64,000 nt of DNA. It comes from Ustilago trichophora (taxonomy: Eukaryota; Basidiomycota; Ustilaginomycetes; Ustilaginales; Ustilaginaceae). A program made the position numbers and the translations under genes. Positions 11,479-20,855 of this stretch are shown here, in pieces; position 1 is the first letter of the stretch, and each line of letters starts with the position of its first letter. Under the pieces are notes generated by a model. The model was not told the origin of the DNA. It saw only the letters and a list, made by a program, of their open reading frames with translations, and ran no database searches. The DNA lies in the NCBI GenBank assembly GCA_900323505.1, contig OOIN01000026.1, forward strand, positions 96,339 through 160,338, read 5' to 3'.

Positions 11479-12741
11479 TCAGGAAAGCGTTGGACCCAAG
11501 CAGCCATTCTTTCCTACACCGCTGACGAGCAAGTGGTCGCCTCTGGAGCGTGCGGCTTTTTGCCAGTATTGCAATGCTTGCGAGGCATACTCTTGGATTT
11601 GAGTCGGGTTTCGCGAGGTAGCCTCTTGTGAGCTCGGCGTAGTGAAAGATGGGGGGGGAGGATTGAGATGTTGTTGCAAGGTGGTAAACGAGTCGTCCCA
11701 GTGTGAGCTCTCTACGCGGTCGTTGAAGTGAGGTAGTAGTGGTCGCTGAGCCCGCCCGATTTTTGTAGGACGCTTTTCGACAAGCGGTGTAGGCTTCGGC
11801 GGGTTCTTGGCTGGGGTCAAGATTCTAGGAGAAGTCTTTCGAGTGTTGAAATAATAATACTCGAGCCGACACTCTGCTGGACTCGGTCCTTTGACCTTAC
11901 GCCGTCCTCTGATTTGCACAGGTGCGCTGGTAGAGGCTGAAGCGCGGAGTGCAAGTCTTTCAAGCCGCTGCTTGCGTTTTTGACCTCTTGAAAGATTTTC
12001 CCTCGACGGCTGCGGCGGGGTGACTGTGGCGGTTGCTGCTGGAAAAGATGAGCAAGAGTCGGTCGATGGTTCTGCTGTAATAGAGGCTGCTAGGGAAACC
12101 TTTGTGACCATCTCCGACTCGGCTGCTTGCAAGAGTTGTCTCTTGATGGATGCGGTTCTGCGTCTTTGTCTTTGCGAGACTTTTTGCGTCCCTGGCTCCA
12201 TGTCTTGTTCATCCCGTTCCCTTTTCTTCGCATCTTGTCCCTCTTTCCCTCGCTCGTCCTCGGCCTTTTCATTGCACCCTTCGAAACTTGGCACGAGATT
12301 AGGCGCAGCCCTCCTGGTGATCACCCCACAAACCCCACATCTCAGCTTCACAACATGTCCATGGGGCCCGCTGACCCTGCTCCTGACTTGCATCGTCAAA
12401 CCTTCCACCCAGACCGTGTCGCACTTGGGACAAGATCCTCTCTTGACTCCCGTATCGAGCCGAATTACTGCTTTTTTGGAGAGAGTCTTGGCCGAACGCA
12501 CCATCTCCCCTTGCAATTGACATGCTGCTGAACTAGAAGCGGCGGCGGAGAGGATGGCGTAGAATGAGGCTACTTGATTGAGATGGTTCAAGGTGTGATG
12601 GTGTTCGGGATTTGTGATTGCTTTAGGTGCTACCCAGGAGGGTGTTGGCTTTGATGAGGGATGGCTGTGGGAGGAGGAGGAGGAGGAGGAGGGCTTGGAC
12701 TGTTTGCCCTTTTGCGAAGGATTCTGTCCTTTCGGCGGCAT
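11479..12741 (-). CDS. Rpr2/Snm1/Rpp21-type RNase P/MRP protein subunit
   Basis: 420 residues, intronless. The N-terminal third carries the Rpr2 fold: helix HLNQVASFYAILSAAA, then VIRLDTGVKRGSCPKCDTVWVEG and VVKLRCGVCGVITRRAAP, giving a zinc site of two CxxC pairs. In this family the protein binds the RNA of RNase P (tRNA 5' processing) or RNase MRP (rRNA processing). The remaining ~260 residues are basic, Ser/Pro-rich and unlike the short yeast proteins, so the C-terminal half has no assigned role. The start at 12741 (MPPKGQNPSQKGK) is preferred over in-frame methionines upstream because those would place coding sequence over the tRNA gene at 13010-13111. Which of RNase P or MRP it serves cannot be told from sequence. 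Confidence 0.8.
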   Translation of the reverse strand: MPPKGQNPSQKGKQSKPSSSSSSSHSHPSSKPTPSWVAPKAITNPEHHHTLNHLNQVASFYAILSAAASSSAACQLQGEMVRSAKTLSKKAVIRLDTGVKRGSCPKCDTVWVEGLTMQVRSRVSGPHGHVVKLRCGVCGVITRRAAPNLVPSFEGCNEKAEDERGKEGQDAKKRERDEQDMEPGTQKVSQRQRRRTASIKRQLLQAAESEMVTKVSLAASITAEPSTDSCSSFPAATATVTPPQPSRENLSRGQKRKQRLERLALRASASTSAPVQIRGRRKVKGPSPAECRLEYYYFNTRKTSPRILTPAKNPPKPTPLVEKRPTKIGRAQRPLLPHFNDRVESSHWDDSFTTLQQHLNPPPPSFTTPSSQEATSRNPTQIQEYASQALQYWQKAARSRGDHLLVSGVGKNGCLGPTLS

Positions 12742-12985
12742 ACTGGTCCAAAATGCTCTCTGGTCGAGCTGTGTTAGCAAAACAAGGACGGCATGTGAGA
12801 GGGTGCTTGACAGTTGAATTGCACCGTCGTCTTTGATCGGTGACCAGCACCAGAAAAGAAGGATGATGTAGTTGAGGCGGTGAGAGGATGCGATGATAGG
12901 AAGAAAGAAAGGAAAAAAAGTGCGACCAGATACTTTTTCCTGGGCAGTCTTCAGGGTCCAGTCTTCGAGCCAAAAAAGAGATTCC

Positions 12986-13007
12986 AAAAAAAAAAAAAAG
13001 TAAAAAA
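12986..13007 (-). terminator. RNA polymerase III terminator of tRNA-Gly
   Basis: On the minus strand, six T's and then a run of fourteen T's directly follow the 3' end of the tRNA gene. T-runs of four or more end Pol III transcripts. Confidence 0.8.
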
Positions 13008-13009
13008 GA

Positions 13010-13111
13010 TGCATTGACGGGGACTCGAACCCCGGTCGAGTCGAATCGGTAGTCACGCCTTATGCAAGCGATGAGTGGCAACGACTCATGATACCCCTAC
13101 ACTATCAATGC
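13010..13111 (-). tRNA. tRNA-Gly(GCC) with a 31-base intron
   Basis: Read on the minus strand, a 7-bp acceptor stem GCATTGA/TCAATGC pairs perfectly, with discriminator A at 13010. A T-arm of 5 bp (CGGGG/CCCCG) encloses TTCGAGT, and a short D-arm follows the acceptor. The anticodon stem AGTCG/CGACT encloses a loop with GCC at 13079-13077, preceded by TT and followed by A, as in glycine tRNAs. Thirty-one bases (13075-13045) lie between A37 and position 38, the canonical place for a eukaryotic tRNA intron removed by the tRNA endonuclease. CCA is not encoded. Identity rests on manual folding. Confidence 0.9.
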
Positions 13112-15211
13112 TTACATGACATGAAGTGACTGCTTGCATTATATATACAATGACTTTGCACTTGCTGGGAGCACAATGCAACAAAAGTAGGGTTCAGCTC
13201 AAACACGACCCTCGAAACGCAAGTGCTGTGCCTCGAAAATGGATGGTGCACGCCCAGAGCACAAGCTTGCTGGAGGTCATGATAATTACAGCAGGCTCAT
13301 GGCTGCCGCGGCAATCAAGAAGGCAATCATGAAGCGTCTAGGGGGCACCGACGCCCGGCGAATTGTTGCCGTGATTGAGGCTGTCTGGGCGCCAAGCACG
13401 CTATGGTTTTTCCCCGACCGAGCGAGCTTGTTTCCAACGTTGATGCTGCATCTTGTGCAACTGTGTACTGTATTGAGCTGATCTGAATGAGAGTGATTTA
13501 TGCATGGTCATATCTGAGCTCAACATGACTATGCTTGCTGAACAAGGCTGGCCATCTCGCTTGATATCAGAGGAAAGTGGAAAGTGGGAATGAGCGGGGA
13601 GATGTGGATAGCTAGCTGCCCGTGTCTCTGGCTCACACGACCATTGCCGTCCAGGGTCTGGTGAGCGGCAGGCAAACCAGGAACAGGGCCAAGAACAGGA
13701 GAGAAGGGAAACAGAAACGAGGGAAAATCAGGGCTTTCTCTTTGTTTGTGATGACAGTACAGTACAGTACCCACGCTACTCTAGCACTAGGTAATCTGAT
13801 ACACGGCTGGAATGCAATGCGTGCGAGTTGCGTGCAGGTTTCAACCCCCTGAAAATTTCAAGTGCTAACTTATCGACATGCCGAGCTGCCACGTCCCGGG
13901 GTTCGGCTACATGCTCATCCCGGCTTGACACTGTTGTTCTTGTTGATCGCCTTGGCATGACTTGTTCATAGCACAGCTTGACCAAAAGATGCTGCAGGCA
14001 GCTTGTAGTCACCTCATGCTCGCACTTTCAAGTGGCATTCAGAAGAAAGCTCATTTTTAGCACCGCCTCAACGGCACCAGCACGTCAGCTGTAACGAGGA
14101 CTAGCAGAGCAACGCGTAAGCGCAACTGCTGGCGACCATGAGCCCCTATGTGGGGGCTTGCGTACCTCGGCGACCTTTTCAGAGAGGATCGACCTGGACG
14201 ATCAAGAAACTGCGAGGGGCTGAGGATGTGGGACAGGAATAGAAGAGATAAATGAAAGGCAAAAGAAAAGAAAAAGAAAAAATATAAATATGAAGAGGAT
14301 CCAAAATGGCGATATTAGTGCATGTGGAAAGGGGAACGGGCCAAGACAAAGGAGACAGAGACTTGGAAATATGCACTGTGCTGCGCAAGCGCCGAATGGC
14401 AGTACTGTGTACAGTACTGTACTGTACAGTACAGTACATAGTGGGTCAGCACAACGCACTCAAATCGGCGGGATCATCATGTGGAAATTTAAGCTGCTCT
14501 GCTGGTTTGCTCGTCTGCCCTTTGACCCCGCTTGTCTCTCTCTTTTTGGCTGACCGGCCCGCCGTGACGCGAAAGACTAAAGCTTAGCGTTGGCCATCTT
14601 TTGGTCCGCACGCTTTCACCCTTTCATCAACCCAAGCATCATCTTTCTCATTTCACAAACTTGACTCCCATCATACTTTCAACCTTGACTTTAGCCTTCA
14701 TCCTTTGAAACCAACTGCAATCCTATTGCCCTCTTCGTCTCTTTCCTTTACCCATCTGGTTTCAGTTCCTATTCGCCCTTCACTCTTCAACTGTCCACAT
14801 CTCATTGTCCTACCAGGTCAACGATATCCACAACCGTCCACAGGCTCTCGCTCTCCTTTCCGCGTACGTAGGATCAACGCTTTCTGCGACACCGCATACA
14901 GCTCTCAAGATTCGTTCGAGCTTGTCAATCGTAATCTCTGCCACATCCTCTCGGGGCGATATACCCCTGTCTGCTCTGACTGCAACACCTTACGGCAGCG
15001 TACATCCAAACTCAGCCTAGCCACCAACCCACTCGGAACTCGATCGACAGCAAAGCCCGACGAATACGGGTTCAAGTCGATGGACACACACCACAGCCGA
15101 TGAGACTGTCAGTCTAATCACTTGACTTCAGATCCACGCTCTGCGTTCAGCCTTCACGGCATAAACCCAACATATTGAAAATTAACAGCGCCCAATTGCT
15201 CCTTCCCAAAC
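13112..15211. other. 2.1-kb intergenic region
   Basis: No convincing ORF. It contains TACAG/CTGTA-type repeats at 13754-13770 and 14401-14441. The last ~600 bases are pyrimidine-rich, probably the promoter and 5' leader of the gene at 15212. Confidence 0.5.
14401..14441. repeat. Interrupted palindromic TACAG/CTGTA repeat cluster
   Basis: Alternating direct and inverted copies of the pentamer TACAG and its complement CTGTA over about 40 bases, able to form a hairpin or cruciform. The same unit recurs in many intergenic spaces of this window. Confidence 0.75.
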
Positions 15212-17530
15212 ATGACGGCATCCGCTACCCCGCTCCAACCCATCATCGTCGACAAGGCGTCCGTCGTACCAGCACAGCCCATCTCGGCTTCTTCTGACGC
15301 CTCCCAGCCTGCTTTGTCCCCTTCAGCAGCTTCTTCTCGTCACCCCGTCAGCGCACATTCGCCTAGCGTCATGATGGACGCCGTCACAGCTGCTGCTGCC
15401 ATGGGTGCCCTCCCTGCGGCCAACGGCCTTCCGGATGATCCCATCGAGGCTTCCACCGTTTCGCGCCTCTTTCCTCATCCTCCAGCTCCCGATCCGACAC
15501 CGTCTTCCACCTCGGCAGCTCTCACAACAGCCTCCGGCTCGGTTCCTGTATCGCCACTTCCCATCTCTCCACCTCGTACGCCTGCTGGTCCAACGAGTCT
15601 CAGGTCCGCTGCGTCCCCCTCGTCTCTTCTAGGCTCACCCTCTTCCGAGCGTGCCAACCCCATGTCCCACGCAGGCGTCCATCCGGCTCACCTGATGCAT
15701 AGCCTTCACCAGCACCAGCACCACTTGCCTGGCTCGGCAGACGCTCTCATGACCCAGCCGCATCCCAACAGCAGCGGCTTCCGCTCGCCTGTGCGCATCC
15801 GGCAACATGGCGCTGCTTCCCCCATCGGCATTGCTGGCACATCTCCTCCTGGCCTTGCTGCCAGTCACGCTGGCGCGTGGCATCACACTGATCTACAAGC
15901 GCCCAACACGCCTCACACGCCGCATACACCTCACACTCCGCACACTCCCAGTATCTTTGAACGCGACATTGAGCACCGAGACGCCAGCCACATCATGACC
16001 AAGCAAGAGGCTATGGATGTGGCCATCCCCAACGTCCTGGACGATGCTGTCGAGGCTATCATTGAGGATGACGCCGAGATCGAAGTTGTTGCCCCGCAGA
16101 ACCCGGCTCCTCCTCTTGCTCTCAGCTCGGCCGCACTCTCGGTGCACAGCGGTGCCAGCTCGCCTTCGATAGGCTTTGCTTCTTCGCCTTCCCCTCCGCT
16201 TTCAGCTTCTGGCGCTCTCGACGCCCCACCCGGCTCGATGGCAGCACAGATCGCCGAGAAGCTCGCACCACGCGCTCCCGGCACTGACGACGCAGGCGCT
16301 GCTGCGCGACGTGCAGCAGCTGGATCGCGTCATCCTGGCTCGGATGGAGAAAGTGTCAGCAACTCGATGCGCTCTCGGTCGCCTCAGGCTGCCAGGATGC
16401 ATGACCTTGCCGATGGGGGCAGCCCTGTTCGATCGCGTGCTTCCGTATCGCCCGCTCCCGGCCTGACACCTGTTTCGCTCGTCGCAGCTGTCTCCCAGGC
16501 TCAGGCCACCTCTCCGCTTCCTGCTTCTGTGGCCGGCAGCTCTCCTATGCCAACTGCCACCGCATTCCCATCACTGCCTCTGCCCAACCCATACCGATCC
16601 AGTTCTCCCAATCTCTCAGCCATGGCACTTCCTTCCCTTGCCGCGGGTGCCGATGCAGGTCGTCCGGCCACTTCGAGCGTCAGCATCGACGGTGCCATCA
16701 TCTCTGGCACTGAAGTTGCTACTCTGGATCACAGTCTTGACACCATTGCAGACGTGCTTGCAGCTCACGACGCTGAGCAGGCAGCAAGCCCTTATGTCCC
16801 GCGATCTCCCGCACCTCCTGCCGTTTCCGGCTCAAGCAGTCCTGTTGTAGACAAGAGCCGAAGCGCTGCTGGCTCGGTGATTCGACAGCCTCAGCAGCAT
16901 CGAGGCATGGGTGCTACCGGTGGTGTCAACCGCGCTGCTGCACCTGGTACCCTGGGCCTACCCACCAGCACCAGCGGACTGGGCGTCTTCAACACGGGCG
17001 AATCGCTTTTCCAGGCACTTGCCTCTGGTTCGCCCTCGCCTTCTGCCGACAAGCGCAGACTGTCGTTCTTCTCGTACGCCGATATCCTCAACGAGAATAA
17101 GGGCGAGGTGATGGACCTCCAAGGAGTCGTTCGACACGCAGCTGAGCGAGACGAGCAGCAGCATGGTCTTTTCCACCCTCACGCACATGGTCACCCCCAC
17201 GGCCTCGCTCACGCCCACCCCTCAGACGTGGGCAGTGGATACGAAACCTTCTCATCCCAACCCTCGATCATGCAGCAGCTCGGCGGAGCCGGTATGTCGC
17301 GATCCGTCAGCACCAGTGCTGCCGCCAGCCCTCGCATGGGCGCTGTCCCAGGCGCCAGATCCACCAGCGGAAGCACCGGCGTAGTGGCCTCTGGCGCACA
17401 CACCCCCGCACGTGGCCGTCGAGACTACCTCGAGAACAAAGCTCTCAGCAACAGACTCGACAGCTTGCACCTCGCCACGTCCAACGCCGCCACCGCTGCT
17501 GCCGAGGCAAAGATGAGAAAGGCTGCCTAA
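15212..17530 (+). CDS. Ser/Pro/Ala-rich fungal protein of unknown function
   Basis: 772 residues, intronless, starting MTASATPLQPIIVDKAS. I do not recognise the family. Most of it is low-complexity Ser/Pro/Ala with a short HTPHTPHTPHTP tandem around residue 235. Two blocks stand out as ordered: a central segment with EAMDVAIPNVLDDAVEAI, and the C-terminal RRLSFFSYADILNENKGEVM followed by a His-rich run and GRRDYLENKALSNRLDSLHL. The SFFSYADILNE stretch looks like a conserved docking or phosphorylation motif (RRLS fits a basophilic kinase site). No signal peptide or membrane segment is seen. An intrinsically disordered regulatory or cortical protein is a reasonable guess and no more. Confidence 0.8.
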   Translation: MTASATPLQPIIVDKASVVPAQPISASSDASQPALSPSAASSRHPVSAHSPSVMMDAVTAAAAMGALPAANGLPDDPIEASTVSRLFPHPPAPDPTPSSTSAALTTASGSVPVSPLPISPPRTPAGPTSLRSAASPSSLLGSPSSERANPMSHAGVHPAHLMHSLHQHQHHLPGSADALMTQPHPNSSGFRSPVRIRQHGAASPIGIAGTSPPGLAASHAGAWHHTDLQAPNTPHTPHTPHTPHTPSIFERDIEHRDASHIMTKQEAMDVAIPNVLDDAVEAIIEDDAEIEVVAPQNPAPPLALSSAALSVHSGASSPSIGFASSPSPPLSASGALDAPPGSMAAQIAEKLAPRAPGTDDAGAAARRAAAGSRHPGSDGESVSNSMRSRSPQAARMHDLADGGSPVRSRASVSPAPGLTPVSLVAAVSQAQATSPLPASVAGSSPMPTATAFPSLPLPNPYRSSSPNLSAMALPSLAAGADAGRPATSSVSIDGAIISGTEVATLDHSLDTIADVLAAHDAEQAASPYVPRSPAPPAVSGSSSPVVDKSRSAAGSVIRQPQQHRGMGATGGVNRAAAPGTLGLPTSTSGLGVFNTGESLFQALASGSPSPSADKRRLSFFSYADILNENKGEVMDLQGVVRHAAERDEQQHGLFHPHAHGHPHGLAHAHPSDVGSGYETFSSQPSIMQQLGGAGMSRSVSTSAAASPRMGAVPGARSTSGSTGVVASGAHTPARGRRDYLENKALSNRLDSLHLATSNAATAAAEAKMRKAA

Positions 17531-18360
17531 TGGTCGACATATACAGAACATGATACATATATACACACACAAAAATAAACAAAGCGGGCGAGCCGTTTCC
17601 CGGACGATTTCTGATTGTTGTTGTCATTGGTAGTCTTCTTAGTTCTTCATGGGTATTCGATGTTTTCTGCATGTCCAAGTGTGTGAACAGGTGTGACGTT
17701 GGAGATTCTCGGTTAGCCTAAGCGAGGACCGAAAGATGTCCGAGCAATTCTTGCCCTTTCAGGTAACTCTGAGATTGGACATTTTTGTCATTTGCATCAC
17801 TGCTGAGCCTGCCAATGCATAGCTTTGCTCTGCTCCTCTGACTGTTCAGCTAGGGATGGGAAAGAAATCGCCAGCGTAGAAGCTACGCGACGCCGAAGAG
17901 AAGGAAAATAAGACGGTGGAGGGAAGCACAGCAAAGCGGAGTTTCAATTCCACCCTGTGTTGGACAGGTTCAGATCTGCACGGTGATCATTTGTCCAATC
18001 TCTCTTTGTGGATTGCCGGCAGGCGGTGTGATGATCGTGAGCCTTGTGTTATTGGGCTTCTTGGTTGATTGGGATGGTTCGGTTGGGTTTGCCGAGCTAG
18101 GGAATTGGGTGAGGTTGAGGCTACAGTATTCCTATGGGGACCGGTGGAATTCGCCGAGGCCGATGGTCTTGCTCCTCTACGCTTGTGCAGAGGTGATCGC
18201 CGGTGTGTGCTCGAGCTTGGGGAGGAGCACGTACATGGACTCAATGCTTTACAAACCTCGTCGTAAGACCCTTCTCCTATCTCTTTCTGAATACCACCGC
18301 CACCACCACCACCACCACCATCATCATCAGCACCACCATTGACCGTGGCACTTTCTCGCC
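17531..18360. other. Intergenic region upstream of the GH32 gene
   Basis: 830 bases containing the 3' flank of the previous gene and the promoter of the glycosidase. A CAC/CAT triplet run lies at about 18297-18340. Short ORFs here do not resemble proteins. Confidence 0.55.
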
Positions 18361-20711
18361 ATGCGGTCCCTCTCCCCACGCCTAGCACTGGGCACGCTGC
18401 TCGGCCTTACGCTTGCAGCATCCTCCCCCGCATCTGCTGACAGCAACACCACCACTACCCATCAAACCCAGACTTTACTCAACCACCCCTCGCCAATATC
18501 TCCACTTATCCAAATGGCTCTCTCTTCACCCACTGGCGACCACGTGCGCACTTTATCCACCCTTCCAACCAACTCGGCGACCCAACCGCCTTCTGGCAAT
18601 CCACCGATGGCACATCCCACATCACCGCACTATATTCTTTTCTCCAAGGCACTGGGAACACGTCCTTGTTCACATCTGGCTTTTCCGGTTCGACTACAAA
18701 GGATTTTGTTCAGTATCAAGATCTTTCTGGATGGCAAAACCCGGTTCAAATGGGTCCGGGGAATGAGGTCGACTTTCTTGCCGATTTCGACGGCAGCGTC
18801 GTCGCTGAGGGTTACAATGGACTTCCCACGCTAATTTATACCGCTGTAAAAGGCCTTCCCATTAGCTGGACTATCCCTTACACTGACGGCTATGAGTCAC
18901 AAGCGCTAGCTTACTCGGAGGACAACGGTACCACATGGACAAAGCTCCAAGGTGGTGCTAATGTCCCTGTCATTCCTCGTCCTCCGTACTCGGGAAATGT
19001 GGTGACTGGATTTCGTGACCCATTCATCTTTCGCAACACCCAGTTCGATTCTCTCCTCAACATCTCTTCCGCAGACGAAGCCATGCACTACGTCAGCATG
19101 AGCTCCGGTTTACACCCGTCACAGCCCGGTCTTTCAGGGGTAGAATTCGACCAAGCCGGTCCACGAATTTGGCTCTATCGCCAATCCCAACCGGGCGACT
19201 GGCTCAATTGGACCTTTTGCGGGCCTCTCTTGGCCTCGCGTATCAATACTACATTTGTAACCCCTGGTTCCGGATGGGCGGGTACAGACTATAGCGACGG
19301 TAACAATTACGAAACTTCGCAGATCACCAACTTGGACTTTTCCGGTGATGCCTCGCTTTCCGAAGGATCGGCAGGAATGGGTTTCATCTCGTATGGTGCC
19401 GAGAGCAATAGAACCATGATGCTGTATCGTCTTGGTCACTGGACCGCCTCCGCAGGAATCAACTCTCTGCCGATCAACGCGACTGTAGCAGCCAACGTTT
19501 CAACCTCCTCATCCGGTGTAGAGTTGGTTACGGCGCTGGAAGGCGTCCTAGACTGGGGTCTGGCATACGCATGTACCGGTCTTCGCGATGAAACCACAAC
19601 CACTCCACGAAGGATCGTCTACTGCTGGATTAAAGAAGCTTTCACATCCCAGGATCAGACCAAATTCGTCACCCAGTGGATTTCCAGTTTGACCCTGCCC
19701 CGAGAGGTCTTTGTCAAGAAAGTGGAAAATGTGGTCAACAACCAACTGATATTGCAGAATGCTAGTTGGGCAATTTTGAACACTACTTTCTCGAGCAAAG
19801 ACAGGATAGAGACGATCCCGGTGGATGAGTGGAAGAATAGCTCTGTGCTGGAGAAGCAAGGGGTGGATTTGGTCATGTTGGGTATCGCACCTGCGAGGGA
19901 GTTGGTGAGGTTTAGGAAGGATGCTAATGATTCGTTCCACTTGGATGCCGAAGCATGTGTGTCGCTTTCCCCTGCGAACTTGACCACGAATTCAACAGAT
20001 GGCGAGCTCAAGGTGCAGGTTCGACAAGGCGTTCCCTCAGGCACCAACACCTCGCTCGTTGACGAGCTTTACGTACCGCTCCCCCACCACCCAGCCTCCC
20101 GACACTACGAAATCTCCACCGCCCTTCGCTTCCCTCCATCATCCCTACGCAACACCACCTCCCCCTTCTCCGCTGGACTCTCGATCCTACGCCGTACCCA
20201 ACCCAACTCCAATACCGATATCGAAGACATTACTATAGTCTACCATCCCGCCAACGAAAGCATCATCATCCAAAAGCGAACCGCTCTCGGGCCCAAATCC
20301 GTCCTTACCGCTCCCGAAATTGGCAAGTTGCGACTGTGGCAGTTCGCGGGACCAGAGGGCAAAGTGGAAGACCTAAACATGCGCGTCTTTGTTGATGGCT
20401 CGGCGATCGAGGTATATATCAATGATGTGTTTGTGATGACGACGCGGGGTTACTATTGGTATCAAGATTCGGTCGGGGTCGGGTTCGTTTATCAGTTGCC
20501 GCATGGACAAGATGTCGAGGGGATGCGAGTGGAATGGAGAAATACTAGCTGGTGGGAAGGATTGATAGATGCCTATCCGAATCGGCCAAAAGATGCAGGG
20601 CAGCTGATTAGGCAGGATATTGGGTACCCGGAACCGACCAACAATCCTAACGCTCAAGGGATTGTGTACAATGGTACTGGTCCCGCTCCAACCTTCCCCA
20701 ACCTGGGATAG
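18361..20711 (+). CDS. Secreted glycoside hydrolase family 32 protein (invertase/fructanase-like), frame broken
   Basis: Family 32 enzymes hydrolyse sucrose or fructans with a five-bladed propeller plus beta-sandwich. The signal peptide MRSLSPRLALGTLLGLTLA starts at 18361. From about 18471 the catalytic domain runs in another frame: DFTQPPLANISTYPNGSLF, WRPRAHFIHPSNQLGDPTAF (Asp 18579-18581 at the nucleophile position), GFRDPFIF (RDP stabiliser at 19014-19022), a candidate acid/base Glu at 19311 in NYETSQITNL, and the GH32C segment VFVDGSAIEVYIND. The frames meet between 18441 and 18471 with no GT donor available, so this looks like a one-base loss rather than an intron. The WMNDPNG box is degenerate (LGDPTAF). 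The mature part is about 745 residues, long for an invertase, with many N-glycosylation sites. Substrate cannot be assigned. Confidence 0.85.
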
Positions 20712-20855
20712 ATGTGATACTATCACATTACGCTCTGTCTACGCATTGCTACACGCCACAAGTCGGGAAAAGATAAAAAAGAATGATTCATAGTATATTA
20801 TGCTTGCTCGTGGAATGTTTGTGTGCGTAAGAGAGAAAATTGAAAAAGGCTTAAC

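Noticed and set aside
12742..13056. N-terminal extension of the Rpr2-like protein to 13056
   Set aside because: It would overlap the tRNA-Gly gene and its terminator, and the added residues are not protein-like.
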